Source of the DNA: Hippasteria phrygiana
Taxonomy: Eukaryota > Echinodermata > Asteroidea > Valvatida > Goniasteridae
Direction: 5' to 3'
Assembly: GCA_037893225.1 (NCBI GenBank)
Contig: JAZGUH010000367.1
Span: forward strand, 1,178,001 to 1,242,000
Length of the DNA: 64,000 nt
How positions within the stretch are numbered: position 1 is the first letter of the stretch; the number at the start of each line of letters is the position of its first letter. Below are positions 22,901-32,892 of the stretch, piece after piece. The translations under genes and the position numbers were made by a program. Under the pieces are notes generated by a model, which made no database searches, had not been told where the DNA came from, and saw only the letters and a program-made list of their open reading frames with translations.

Positions 22901-24165
22901 GAGAGAAAGAGACAGGGGGAGAAATATAAATGAATGAAGTCAGGGTTTAAGATAAAAAGGATTTAGATTTTTGTCACTGCTGTAAGAAAGTATATTTTTT
23001 TAAGTTTTCAAATTTTGTCATGCAACAGGGCGCTTCTCTTAGGAACCCCTCATTAAAAGTCCATAAAAACATTCCGAAGTATTCCTACATTCGAATTTGA
23101 TTCCAAACGAGTTATTTAATACGAAAATCAACTTAAGCATTGTACTGTCTAAGAAATTGCAGAACTTGTTTATGTTATGCCTTTGGTGACATCGCATTCG
23201 GTTCATGGGTACGGATAATTTTGTATTACTAAAATTATGGTATTACTCGTCTGAATTCCTGGCATTGTATTATATTACTCCCTCGAATTGCTACAAATGA
23301 CTGAACATGAAAATAGCGTTGTCCCACATGCATACATGACATAAACAATCCTATTGCGTTGTCCAGTGCGGGAAAATATAAATCATCAACCGTTTGATAA
23401 TGTTATAATTTCTTACGATTTCTCCGCCAGACCACAGTACGCATATTTCCCGTTTTCACTTGGGAGTCGTAACTGCATTGGTCAGCAGTTTGCATTGGTG
23501 AGTTTGATTAGGCTTCTCATCGTGAGTTTAGGGAACACATTGCCTTGAAGGAGGAAATTGCGCTCGTTCTAAAATTGCTATGATTGGAAAGATCATTAAG
23601 GAGCAGAATACCACAATGTATACAAGATCGTCCCTTGAAAATGCGCCGTTTATCTGAAAATCATTGCACGGGCTATCGGGTTTCCAACGGTCCGCCTTTT
23701 CCGAAATAAACTTTCCTCGCGAAATATTTCAGTCAAAGATTTTAAGACAAACAGTACGTTTTTCAAGGGATGGTGGCGATATTAAATTTGTTTATGATTT
23801 ACATAAATTTAGGATGAACGCTTTTTGTAGCATAATTGGGCGCCTCCAAGAACAATTTAAATTGTAGACACTGCAAAAAGTGGCAGGCAGTATAAAGTTC
23901 AACATACACGGGTGTGTATGCACATTACATCACAAAGATTGATTTATCGTCGAAGGCAAAGATGTTCATCGGTTCGGGTGTAAACTGTTTGGCCGTGGCT
24001 AATGGATAGTTCTTCTCTCCCCAGATCGAGGCTCGTGTTCTGCTGGCCAAATTGCTGCACAAGTTTAACTTTGACCTCGTTCCTGGCCAAAGTCACGAGG
24101 TTCTGGACGAGATGACCCAGAAACCCAAGGGGGGATGCAGGAACTATCTACGACTGGTAGAATAA
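1989..24165 (+). CDS. Cytochrome P450, CYP46A-like (cholesterol 24-hydroxylase type), copy A
   Basis: Thirteen exons read by eye: 1989-2134, 3817-3897, 6758-6839, 8121-8281, 14368-14506, 15557-15670, 17212-17446, 19881-19953, 21509-21593, 22203-22313, 22622-22710, 23431-23497, 24025-24165. All junctions are GT-AG with matching phase, giving 1524 nt and 507 aa (human CYP46A1 is 500). Residues 5-33 form a hydrophobic N-terminal anchor followed by a Pro-rich hinge (IPAPPR), the layout of microsomal P450s. The I-helix has AGQETT at 319-324, ExxR is E376-R379, the meander has FDPDRF, and the heme loop is FSLGSRNCIG with axial Cys454. CYP46A1-like stretches include FLRETGRQCIDGRLRAM and STYAMARMEEYF. 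The family oxidises sterols with NADPH-P450 reductase at the ER; the substrate here is unknown. No internal stops. A possible AATAAA lies at 24579. The start ATG is the only one before the anchor and is conserved in B and C. Confidence 0.93.
3026..3756 (+). mobile_element. Crypton-like element remnant, copy 1 (intron 1 of CYP A)
   Basis: Absent from the matching intron of copy B (near 37055), so it is an insertion. The ends (CAACACCTG and TTTGTATA) are not inverted repeats. From 3299 it reads MADGVSEPRFVFLTDDEI, then ANTKRQTKYAVKGLEEF, and in a shifted frame ALTDSELDHFLSRFYAGL, GTLYTKKSMHAICRI. This resembles the N-terminal part of the tyrosine-recombinase-like (DUF3504, KIAA1958/ZMYM-type, Crypton-derived) family. 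A one-base frame change near 3445 and the loss of the catalytic C-terminal half make it non-functional. A 160-bp hairpin fills its 3' third. Confidence 0.6.
3591..3753. repeat. Long near-perfect hairpin
   Basis: The left arm from CAAATAATGAATG (3591) is complementary to the right arm ending CATTCATTATTTG (3753). Each arm is about 75 bp with a handful of mismatches, around a short G+C-rich loop near 3667-3680. It lies in Crypton-like copy 1; copy 2 keeps only the right arm. Confidence 0.75.
4371..4550. repeat. Dispersed repeat with GCACGATATGGG ends
   Basis: Matches the inverted copy inside 52089-52262, including the blocks GTCCCTATACCCTATACAC and TAACACATCCCCCT. The 3' part is replaced by short direct repeats of the CACTCTTTTGGAGTGG type (about 4560-4690). 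Confidence 0.5.
5019..5820. mobile_element. TA-flanked short element, GGGCTCCGTGC ends, copy 1
   Basis: Inverted ends GGGCTCCGTGC flanked by TA on both sides. A shorter relative is at 21085-21385. The sequence just outside both ends (CGCCGCTATAACGAAC and TAACGAACACCGCTAT) looks like a split pogo/Tigger-type terminus, suggesting insertion into an older element; that part is tentative. Confidence 0.55.
5967..6096. repeat. Hairpin of about 130 bp
   Basis: Arms of about 48 bp, left from GCATGTGTGGCAT and right ending ATGCCACACATGC, pair over TTGCTTGGGTCC and AGCCGTTTGCGCCG. It abuts a CAGGCGCGGATT end (6097) typical of the hAT-like G-run elements, with a long C-run at 6127-6150 and an interior shared in inverse with 35890-36050. 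Confidence 0.7.
6961..7360. mobile_element. TAGTCT-ended short element, copy in intron 3 of CYP A
   Basis: Ends TAGTCTGGTTCCCAGACC and GGTCAGGGAACCAGACTA, the terminal 12 bp being inverted repeats. The interior is shared with 37513-38089 and 51803-52323. The copy B site (38108-38130) is empty. A 9-bp duplication is only weakly preserved (ATAACATCG against ATAACCCCA). Confidence 0.75.
8694..9020. repeat. Decamer minisatellites (GCGTGCCTTT and CACGCAGTGG)
   Basis: A few GCGTGCGCAC and GCGTGCCTTT units, then about 16 nearly identical CACGCAGTGG units with two CACGCAGGCGGG variants. The overlapping ORFs in several frames of both strands are a by-product of a 10-bp repeat without stops and are not genes. 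Confidence 0.9.
9297..9860. repeat. Tandem repeat of about 260-bp units
   Basis: Two units beginning near 9297 and 9565, each with CTTGACTCTTCAAA, a TCAGTTGGC..CCATCTTGAATTT block and TGTGTATTTTCTCAATAAAG, then the start of a third near 9815. Part of the block recurs at 10020-10140. Confidence 0.7.
11072..11265. repeat. Decamer minisatellite, inverted counterpart of 8694-9020
   Basis: ACGCATCGGC and ACGCAATGGC units, then GCGTGCGCAC units running into the right end of the Harbinger-like element. Confidence 0.85.
13612..13893. mobile_element. Short foldback-type element in intron 4 of CYP A
   Basis: Ends related by inversion (CATCAGACTCCCTGAAAATC and GGAGTCGGATATTCATATG). Relatives are at 37567-37730 and 41041-41312. 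The interior contains degenerate GGGTTAGGGT-type runs. Confidence 0.5.
16101..16493. repeat. Two tandem units of about 198 bp (TCGTGGACC repeat)
   Basis: AGTCATGTAAACGGGTGCAA begins at 16101 and again at 16299. Each unit has GCAATCGTGGACC, TTTTCAATCGTGGACG and GGTCCACGATTGCC. An (AC)n tract leads in. Relatives are at 56858-57015 (inverted) and 58047-58250. Confidence 0.8.
16854..17094. mobile_element. hAT-like short element with 5-bp duplication (intron 6 of CYP A)
   Basis: Ends CAGGGGCGGATCC and GGATCCTCCCCTG, flanked by GATGT at 16849-16853 and 17095-17099. Copy B has the uninterrupted CCGATGTCAAGCATGAAC near 45345, so the 5-bp TSD is proven by an empty site. Contains a G-run and a C-run. 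The end sequence and 5-bp TSD fit the hAT5 type. Confidence 0.8.
17556..17700. mobile_element. TCCCTTGAAAA-ended short element, intron 7 of CYP A
   Basis: Left end TCCCTTGAAAATGCGCCG; the right part CAGACAAACGGCG is its complement. The same insertion is at 45784-45910 in copy B, so it predates the gene duplication. Confidence 0.75.
17711..18032. mobile_element. Foldback element of about 320 bp, intron 7 of CYP A
   Basis: Almost the whole sequence is one inverted repeat: ACTGATCTCTATACACTGG pairs with CCAGTGTAGAGATCAGT, and GGCCATCTTGCTATATTC with GAATATAGCAAGATGGCC. The centre is near GCATGCATGGATGC. Not found in copy B. The ORFs read on both arms are artefacts of the palindrome. Confidence 0.8.
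21085..21385. mobile_element. TA-flanked short element, GGGCT ends, copy 2 (intron 8 of CYP A)
   Basis: Related to 5019-5820 over both ends, including the TTCAATTTAAGTGTCTGGTT block, with a large internal deletion and a 25-30 base C-run at 21304-21331. Confidence 0.55.
21695..22189 (+). mobile_element. Crypton-like element remnant, copy 2 (end of intron 9 of CYP A)
   Basis: Same ends and N-terminal coding text as 3026-3756 (MADGVSEPRLVFLTDDEI, then NTKRQMKYAVKRLEE), but an internal deletion joins LEE directly to KSMHAIC. Copy B has the empty site (about 49500-49530). The element stops 13 bp before exon 10, so it supplies most of the sequence ahead of that splice acceptor. Confidence 0.6.
22757..22820 (-). 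repeat. tRNA-derived SINE head remnant, intron 11 of CYP A
   Basis: On the minus strand TGGCACAGTTGGTAGAG (A-box like) and GGTTGAAATCC (B-box like) are spaced as in a tRNA. The remnant at about 50203-50250 in copy B shows that it predates the duplication. Confidence 0.5.
23631..23770. mobile_element. TCCCTTGAAAA-ended short element, intron 12 of CYP A
   Basis: Ends TCCCTTGAAAATGCGCCG and GTTTTTCAAGGGA. Also present, truncated on the right, in copy B at about 52655-52770. Confidence 0.75.
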
Positions 24166-26190
24166 TTACGTTTAGGAAGCCATACAAAAACTTTAACAAT
24201 TACAATAGAACTTACTTTAAACATAATGTTTTTTAATCGATTTGACATCTTTGTATTAAATCCCCTCAACATTAATTTCTTAAAATTACATTTATTAACG
24301 TCTTTATCTTCATGTTTTTTGTCCGTCTATCCTGTTTAGTTTTTGTCATGGCAAAGTAATACATGTAGTATTATTTGTTATTTCGACGTCACACGTCGAT
24401 GCACAGCCAAAGAAAAGATGAGATAAACACTGTCTTTTGGACCATATGTGGTACCAGCAAGTGAAATCAGACATAAGTTGGAAATTTTGAACCTTGAGAT
24501 TTCCATTCCATAATAAAATATATAATGTAACCTTTGTAATGGTGAAACAAATACTGTTATAAGATATTTTGGTTTTCGAATAAAGCCGTAAATTCAGCAT
24601 TGAGAATGGAAAATAATACGTAGTTTACACGATTCTTTTCAGAACTATACGTCAGACTAAAATGTCAAATTGTACACATTTAACGGTTCCAACACAAAAG
24701 AAAACCTGGTTTTTTAATTAAATATGCTTTAAACTACAGTATTTTGACAAAAATAGGAATCGTGATTTTTTGACAATTTTCATGTCAATTGCAATTACTC
24801 AAAAATAGGTCATGCGACTTATGTCCGATTTCCCTTGCGGACGCCACATATTCTGACAGGCAAAGATTTTTGCTCCTAAACTTGCTTTTTGTTATCGGAC
24901 TGGGAAGTACAGAGTGCAAGCAATGTAACGGGAACGATGTAAAACGGTAAACTCAACGACTAAATAATGTAGAACGTAAAAATAAAACTAAACAAAACAA
25001 TATAATACATAAATGAAACTATAATGCCGGCCTACAACATAAAATGGAAAAGTGTTTTTCTTTTGTTGTGGTATAACTCATTTTATATTTTTCCTTACGG
25101 TAGTCATTATTGTTCTGTAATTTTAATATTTGTTTTAATGGTTTAATATTTTTATTGCTAGCATTACTTCTGATAAGTAGGATATACTATACATTAATAA
25201 ATGTACTTTGAATTGGTTTATGTCATCCCATATAAAAATCAATACAAATACAAGAATACAACCCCAACATAAATAAAATTAAAATAAAAAGCATCGATAC
25301 GAGGTCCACAAGTATCGATATATTTTAAGTTTAAATTAAACTAAAATAAGGATACGAATAAATAGACAACACGGGTGCCTATGGAATTCATCAGAATTCC
25401 ATGAGTGGTCAACGGGCAATTTCAGGTTCCAAGTAGTTTATTCATACGTACGTACTTCAAAACAATTACAACACAATCCCACATCAAACATTCAATTTAA
25501 TTTTAAAATGTTCGCCGATTCAAATCACATTCGTCGCTATTGGTATGTTTCCTGCAAATACGGTGTATAATGTATTTACAATGAATCCTAAGTATTTTTG
25601 ACATCTACATTCTTTGACTTCTACAACTTCGTAATACAATAAAATAGAAAGAAAATAAATTTGTTTTAACTAAAAGCAGAGTTTGTATGATTTATAATTG
25701 CAAGTGGTCAGCGTCACCAGGCGCGGATCCAGGGAGGTGACCGCGGGGGCACGTTCCCCGTCAAATTTTGACAAAAAGAATGAGGGGAGCAGTAACTAGC
25801 CGCATCTTTTATAATAAAAAAAATAGTAATAAGATACAGATATACTGTATTTAATCAGTCTTTATTTGCTGAACTTGCCCAACAACTCCTTTATGCCCCT
25901 CCAACTAGACACAAATGGGGAGTACCTCCTATGACGTCAGATTTGTTTGCTGCCCGCAGCGACAACTTTTTAGACAAATACAGCGGGCTGGAGGGGACTT
26001 GATAAAAATAGCTCTGAGAAGTCACTTTTTGAAATTTTCATTGCAGAAATAATTGCTGTTTTATTTGACAATACGCAATCTACATAAAACTAGAAAAAGA
26101 CGCAGATTTATTTCAGCAGTCAACATCATCTTTAATAAAGACCCTAACCTGGTGTGCAGTAGATGCGGCCGTGCTTGTCGCGCTCGAATT
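24166..26190. other. 3' flank of CYP A and AT-rich intergenic DNA
   Basis: No coding similarity seen. AATAAA at 24579-24584 is the best candidate poly(A) signal for copy A. One CAGGCGCGGATCCAGGGAGG end of a hAT-like element is at about 25719; its partner was not found. Confidence 0.5.
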
Positions 26191-26198
26191 GGTTTCCT

Positions 26199-26774
26199 GG
26201 GGCCGATTTCACAAAGCGCCAAGACGCGTTTTATCTCGAGTTAAGGGCCGGTCACATTGGCCACGATAACGACGACGATAACGAAAACGGTGGGAATAAA
26301 CGTCATTGATTGGTGGAATTGTCGCGCGTGTAATACGCGCGCGTTCCATCCACCAATAGAGAGCGTGTATTCTCATCGTTTTCATTTTTCGTTACCGTGG
26401 CCAGTGTGACCGGCCCTTTAGGAAGAGTAACTCGTCCCAACTTGTGACGCGTCCTAAGAACGATTTGGAACGATTTGAGCCAAAAAGTTGTGCAACGTCA
26501 ACTCGCCAATCAGCCATCTTAAATTATGTAGAGTGCAGAAGGTTCCGACAGCCGTTTTACACAGCAACAACACAGATATTAAATAGCCGTCGCTTATGCA
26601 AATTTAGCCTCGTTCAATAAATATCTTACGGTTTTATTTCCGACGCGTCCTGCTTAAGACGGGTTTTGTGAAATCGATCTTAGGATCGACCTTACGTAAG
26701 ATCGATCTTATAGCTGAGACTCTTCTGAAATCCTTGGATCGATCCTAAGATGAGAAGAGTTTTGTGAAATAGGC
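26199..26774. mobile_element. Short element with GGCCGATTTCACAAAG ends
   Basis: Left GGCCGATTTCACAAAG, right TTTTGTGAAATAGGCC, flanked by CCTGG on both sides. Another element is nested at 26245-26417. Confidence 0.7.
26245..26417. mobile_element. TTAA-site short element, GGGCCGGTCACA ends
   Basis: Ends GGGCCGGTCACATTGGCCACG-type and GTGGCCAGTGTGACCGGCCC, flanked by TTAA (26241) and TTTA (26417). The centre contains CCACCAATAGAGAGCG and its inverse. Nested in 26199-26774. Confidence 0.75.
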
Positions 26775-26786
26775 CCCTGGCCCATC

Positions 26787-26876
26787 AGAAAGCCTAGACT
26801 GGTCCCCGCCCCCCCCCCCCCCCCCCCCACAAGTAACATTTGAAGTCTGAATGAAAATGTACTGGGAACCAGTCTA
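26787..26876. repeat. Very short TAGACTGG-ended repeat with C-run
   Basis: TAGACTGGTCCCCG and GGGAACCAGTCTA bound a 20-base C-run. The sequence after it (about 26878-27030, with GGGAGTGACCTTCGTGACC) recurs at 52323-52440. Confidence 0.45.
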
Positions 26877-27315
26877 CATTTACACCCTGCTTTTGTACAA
26901 AGTGTTCACAGTGTTCACAGAAAATTAAATCGGGAGTGACCTTCGTGACCTTCGTGCCAAGCCTGCTAAAAATCGCAAAGCTAGGGAGTCCCAAAAAAAT
27001 AGCGAGTGGTGTTAAAGGAAACATGATTTAGGATTTATATTGCATTATTCCTGCTTAAAACAATAAAGTATTATCTTGACAATGATATTTTGTGTCCAGA
27101 GACAAATATTTCCCAGATTAAATATGAGAAAACAATTTTTGAATATGTTTGTCCAAGCTACTTCGCCCCCTGAGCAGGACCCTCATTAACATAAGTGTGT
27201 GACGTAGATCGAGGCACATTACCCATTCATAACGGGTAGGGTATGCATTGTGTGTACATTGTACGGCGAAAATTCTTCGTCCAAAATCTAAGCAAAATAT
27301 AGTGGTTTTTCGGCC

Positions 27316-27660
27316 ATGCCGACAAGGTGTGTGGCTGCTGGGTGCAGCAAAACAACGACGGATGGAGTAAGCCTTCATTTATTTCCAACTGATGCGAAAT
27401 ACCGGAGAATTTGGACGGCGAAAGTAAAGGTGACAAGAGCAAAGTGGTCCGGCCCCAGCAGCTTCTCAGCGTTATGTAGCGACTACTTTGAGCCGTCGTG
27501 TTTCGATACTGGTATTTTTAAATCCTTTGGGATGACCATTAAAAATATGCTCAAGTCCACTGCCATCCCAATAAAGTTCCCAGATGTGAGTAAGATATAG
27601 GCGAAAGCAGTTAAACGGCCCATTCCCCGAGGAGCCTTCGCTAAAAGGGAGAAAATCAGG
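27316..27660 (+). pseudogene. THAP-type zinc-finger exon, degenerate
   Basis: From ATG 27316 the frame reads MPTRCVAAGC, then a hydrophobic-FP segment, W33, W44, CSDYF (54-58) and STAIPIKFPD: the THAP layout of C-x(4)-C, W, then C-x(2)-H and a terminal AVP-like box. The zinc-binding His is replaced by Tyr57. TAG at 27598-27600 ends the frame after 94 aa, yet the same frame continues openly (AVKRPIPRGAFAKREKIR) to a good donor, GTAAGT, at 27661; another donor, GTGAGT, lies at about 27583. THAP domains bind DNA in cellular regulators and in P-element- and Kolobok-type transposases. No transposase domain follows, so this is probably a stranded first exon. Confidence 0.6.
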
Positions 27661-27987
27661 GTAAGTTCGATGTTAGTTGTTGTTGCAACTTACGAAATTG
27701 CACGTGTAGACCTAGTGTGTGTATACGGGCCGGGTCCAGACTATCGAGTCGATCCATGAATTTCGGTGCCTCGGTCTACGTCACGAACTGCGCCCTCAAT
27801 TTGACTCTCAACAAATTTCAAAAAGGGGGGGGTCAATTTTTGAGCGGCAAATAATCACACTAAAACTTCACTTGAACCAGTTTGGCTTTTAATTCACATT
27901 TAATACATATAAATGAATTTATTTATGAAATAAAATGTGATCCGGTCAATTTGAGGAGTAGAATACTGTAATGCACAAGAGCATTAT

Positions 27988-28564
27988 TCAATCTGACAGT
28001 CGATCACTGCCATATGCGTATTTTCAAGAAATACAATGAAAACTCGTGAAAATAGATTATCACGAATTTACTTTTCCAATAAAGAAAAAAAATGGAAGAG
28101 GAAAGTACCGAGCTCGAGAAGCACTCTTTTACATAAGTTTATCGCTCAATGCTCTAAAAATTGCCCGACTTCCCAGTACTTCACTTCAAATGAGCACATT
28201 CCTATCAAGTATCATCCTCTATGTGCCTCGATCAGGCACATTTCGTTACCTCACCGTAGGTACGCGCATGAAATTGTATGAGGTTCGTGAGTTTTTGTAC
28301 ATGTAGGCCTATACAGTCACGTACAAACAATTTTCAACCAACAAAAGGATGAGTGTGCCTGTGAAGTTGATTTTCGCTGCATGCCCCATCACTGAAGGTT
28401 GACCTTTGTATTTTAATGTACACAAACAACGACCTCTGCTTTTGCGAAATAATTATTCATACACGAGGCTGCTACGCTAGGAATTGGAAACAACCATCCA
28501 TAAGAGTCCAATACAATACAGTGCAGCTGCAATGTGAAGGCGCACACCACTTCATGCACTTACA
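27988..28564 (+). promoter_or_regulatory. Conserved 5' flank of CYP copy B, displaced by an insertion
   Basis: Aligns with 1386-1940 of copy A. The homology stops at GCACTTACA (28556-28564), where the 6.6-kb element begins, and resumes at the second copy of that 9-mer (35166-35174), 66 bp before the copy B start codon. The presumed promoter is therefore separated from its gene by 6601 bp. Confidence 0.55.
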
Positions 28565-28797
28565 TAGTCTTGGTTCCAAGACGTCCTTAGCGCGGTGCGA
28601 CGTACAACGCGAACGGAAGCGCCCTCTACCTACACACGCACATACGCCAAGGCCAAATCGCTAAGAACGTCTTGGGCAATTCGCAAGGGAGCGCGCGCGA
28701 CCTGCTCATGCATAATTTAACAGGCGGGTCAAACGAATAATCGCGCTTGCGCACTGGAGGAAACTCATGTTTTAGTAATAACTTACTAGTCAGTTAA

Positions 28798-29413
28798 AGG
28801 GACACATTGCCTTCAAATGTCATGAAATTTTGCTGTTTGGAAATGTTCCTTATCTTTTATAAGAGTTGTTCATGCAAAAAAACACGTATAATGTTTTGTA
28901 ATTAGTGAGTAGTGATTACAAAACAAAAAATGTGCCTCTGACCCCTGATATCTGACCTGCGAAACATAGACTTATTTCCAGTAGTAAATACCACCGTCTA
29001 AATAATGCGCAAAATACGCTGTAAGGGTCTTTAGGCTGGCGCCGCAGCCAGTGGCCTTGTAAACCTATCAGATGTACCATTCTCTACATCGCGACCATTG
29101 AGATCAATGCTCGCGACACATATCGCCAGTGCTGCGCGCCGTGCCACACAGTACATCAAAATGGATCAACAGAACGTACTTCAACCAGCTGCGACTGGAA
29201 ATACGACTGGTGAACACAGTCCGCCATTTTGTGGAGTCAAAAATTTGGTTCTACAAAATGGCGGACCGCTATTTGTCACGAAATTAAACAAAAACCACGC
29301 AATTTAAAGGGATAGTTATGTGAATCTTTATATTCTACTTTTAAAAAAGATTCCCAACCATATCCATTTCAGTTTTATAGCCCAAATCGCAAAATCCAAA
29401 GCATTGTGTCCCT
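28798..29413. mobile_element. TTAA-flanked non-autonomous DNA transposon, family 1, copy 2
   Basis: Flanked by TTAA (28794-28797 and 29414-29417), with the same AGGGACACATTGC-type ends and interior as 628-1231. It is nested inside the 6.6-kb element, so it jumped after that element existed or travelled with it. Confidence 0.75.
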
Positions 29414-30202
29414 TTAACGTACCTTGTACGTACACACGTGCACACACGCGTACGTGTACCATGGTACTTACGTACGTACCCTCGGCCGGATGCGGGCCAT
29501 GGGATTCATTTTTTTTTTTTTGATAACTTGAAGTTGATAATCCAGTGTTTTTACATTGCATGCCTTTTTTTTTAAGTAACATTATTCCCCTTTTCTTTTC
29601 TTGTCATTGAAGTGTTATGTCTACAGTATAAGTACACGGAGATCGCTTCAGTAACAAAAACCTGTTAATTGTTTATTTGGTGGGGGGGGGGGGGGGGGGG
29701 GTACATGTACATACATGCACGCAATGAAAAGAAATGTCAAGAGGAAGCCAAATGTACAAATCCTGATTGATTTATTTTTCAGGTCAAATTGATATCTACA
29801 TGTAACTTCAAAGTGATTAGAAGATTAACAGAAAATATACATGTACCGAAATATTCACAGCACAAACCCTTAAATTATTTGTTTATAAATGTATAGATAT
29901 ACAATGTACTTGTATAATAATATGTACAACCACCCAACTGTAACATGTACACGTGTACAAATGTGTACAAATGTACATGTACATGTGTGCACTAAGAAAA
30001 GTAAAAAGTAAGATGATCCTTTCATGAGCAGTTGTGTTGTATACCATGTAGTCGAGACCATCACAAGACCATGCACAAGTAACAGGCATAAACCATGACA
30101 AAGGAATGCTTTTGTTACAGTTCATTTAAATAGCATAAGACTGTTGGTCTTGTGCTGGTCTTGACTACAACACTGTACTGTACATATGTACTGTAGGTAC
30201 CA

Positions 30203-30438
30203 GGGCCAATTTCACGGAGCTGTTTAGCACACAAATTTGCTCAAAATGAAAATGTATACATGTACCTTGATAAAAACAGGATTACCAGCTAAATGTGCAT
30301 GTAATGTATATTGCATGTGAATGCTATTCAGATGTTATTTGCTTAGCACGGAAATCACATGGAGTTTTGGCTGATGACCTGTTTATATAATTACCAAGTG
30401 AGACATTTTTGTGCTTAGCAGCTCCGTGAAATTGGCCC
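30203..30438. mobile_element. Short element with GGGCCAATTTCACGGAGCTG ends
   Basis: Left GGGCCAATTTCACGGAGCTG and right CAGCTCCGTGAAATTGGCCC are perfect inverted repeats. Nested inside the 6.6-kb element. Noncoding. Confidence 0.8.
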
Positions 30439-30540
30439 CAGGACATGTACATGCTTGCACAGTAAACGCAGAATATTGTTTTCACATACTGATTGTTAAA
30501 AAAATATATTTATCCACCATACATGATAGCGTAATTTTTA

Positions 30541-30829
30541 TGCGCCTATCAATTGCTTTCCTCACCCCTCCCCCACGGGCTGGCCCAGGTCTTATGTGGG
30601 AGTTTGGTCATGTTTTTCAAGCCCCAGGGTGGTGATTTTGGTCACTAATTTTGACATTGTTTCCCCATCATCAGAAGTTAAAACCATGAGGTGGAGTGCC
30701 ACTAAAATTGGGATTGTCACTAAAATTTTGCCCCAGGGGTGGGGAGTTTGTCACTTCAAAAGTGACAATCCCAACATCTTGGGTGGGGCAGCCCAGGAGG
30801 AGGAGTGGGGGAAGCAATTGATAGGCGCA
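30541..30829. mobile_element. Short element with TGCGCCTATCAATTGCTT ends, TTA duplication
   Basis: Left TGCGCCTATCAATTGCTT, right AAGCAATTGATAGGCGCA, flanked by TTA on both sides as in Harbinger-like elements. A lone end is at 33566-33586. Confidence 0.8.
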
Positions 30830-31328
30830 TTAATTCAAATGAAAAAAAAATAACACTGATAACACCCAGAGACTCGATATTCCAATGTAACGAGAAACAA
30901 TGTATTTTTTTCTAACCCTTTTTAGGTTATTTTTAGTTAATAATTCAGAAAGTTGAGGTTACCTAGGATTTCAATACTGTACTCTATTTCTAAACAAGTA
31001 CATGATCATGTGCATGTAATAACACTTGAATTAATACCATAGTTACATGTACATGAACATTGTCATTTTTGTCAATTCAAATTCACAAAAGAAATTGTTG
31101 GCCAATTCAAGAAGTATAAAAACCTTCTGAGCATTTTTACTAGGAAGTGTACGCAACCTGTCAAATATGCAGTAGACCCTATATGGCACATTCTTTAGAC
31201 TTGTAACAAATTTCGGCATCATACACATACATTTTTGTAGCTCCATGTAAAGTAATGGTGCCAAGGCGCTACATCAAAATACAATACAACCTGCTGTTGG
31301 AGTTTGTAAGACTTGTGGTAGTTAAGGT

Positions 31329-31372
31329 GTACATGTACATGTACATGTACATGTACATGTGTACATGTATGT
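31329..31372. repeat. (ACATGT)n microsatellite
   Basis: A run of ACATGT units, self-complementary. The same hexamer is scattered through 29700-34000 much more densely than in the P450 introns. Confidence 0.85.
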
Positions 31373-32630
31373 AGGGTTAATGTCTAAATCTAAAACTAAG
31401 ACAAATTCTACAAATGAAACATTATAGCTTGCTACATGTATCTGCATTGCAAAATTAATTAGTGAAGGCATTTTGTAGAATCTTACTACTGTATTTACAC
31501 TGCAAAGATTATTCAATGTTCCACAATTTCAAAAATATCTCAGTAGTGGGTACATGTAATTCCACTGTACAGACAGTAAACCCATGCAGATTTTTTTCTG
31601 GAAAGTGAAATTTGTAACGTTATTCCCAAGTAATGCATTTTAAATCCCACTGGCAAGCTACATGTAAATGTATTATAATTATTGTTCAAAGTCTTCGGAA
31701 ACCACAGGGTCCAAAAGAAAGTGACCCAATGAGTATATTATTTTTGAACATGTGGCTTGCTCCAATTTTGTAACAGCAACATGGGGATTGATTACACTTT
31801 AATTGGCAACTGATTTTTTTATTTGCATGCTTGAACATGTACAAGTACTGTGTTCACAGGTCATATCGATTTTATTTATAATACAAACACCACAAAACTG
31901 TCTACAAATGATCATTTAAAATACAATAAACAAAAAACAATGAATATTGCATTTCCTGCCTTCATGGATGAAAAAAGACAATCGTGATTTAAAAAAATAT
32001 CAAAACAAAATCTTACTTCATCTTGACCAGCAATGTACATGTATCCAAAACATTTCATTTGCATCTGAATGGCTATGTATGTGTAATCACTTTGTTCTCA
32101 CCAAGCTCAATACATGTAGTTTCAAATGACTTCCATTTTCTGCTGTAAAAATGGGAATCCTGGTGAAACACAGAACATGTACATGTATGCATCTCACAAC
32201 AATTGCAGTAATTATTTTTTTCCAAAAGAGCATGCTCATTTAAATGTAGTGTACATCGTTTGCTTTTGCTATAGTTTTCAAAAATAAATGGATTTGGGGG
32301 TTACATGCTAGCAAATACTGTTACGCTGACCTGCATAAAGTTTTGTACATACTGTAAATGCTACGAAAAAAAGAAAAACCAAAAAAACATTTAATTCTAG
32401 TAGTCTGGTTTTCTGACCCTACATGTACTTACAAAAAACAAATCTAATGAATTTATATACATGTAGTCGGGGAATTATCAGGTGGGGAAACTGCATGTAC
32501 ACTTTCCAACAATTGTTGGCCAAAAACTCTTGGGGAAAAAAAACAACATATCCCTAACCCTTCATGGCATTTTTGCTACATGTACATGTACATGTAGAAC
32601 CCTGCCAGACGCATCATTATTGCATACTTT

Positions 32631-32736
32631 GTCACATTGACTTGTCACATTGACTTGTCACATTGACTTGTCACATTGACTTGTCACATTGACTTGTCAC
32701 ATTGACTTGTCACATTGACTTGTCACATTGACTTGT
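32631..32736. repeat. 13-bp minisatellite
   Basis: About eight nearly exact units of CTTGTCACATTGA, inside the 6.6-kb element downstream of the helicase relic. Confidence 0.9.
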
Positions 32737-32892
32737 GTGCAGAGTGCAGCAAAGTTGAGCTGTCAGCACATACATGTACATGTATGCATTGTGCTGCATC
32801 TGGCAAGGTTAGGGTTACACATTTCCAGTTATTTTGAAGAAAAAAAAGCACACCAGGTGCCATGCAGGATTTTAAGCATGCTTGAGACTGGT

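Noticed and set aside
27118..27442. Minus-strand ORFs opposite the THAP exon
   Set aside because: The plus-strand frame carries the THAP pattern; the antisense products match nothing.
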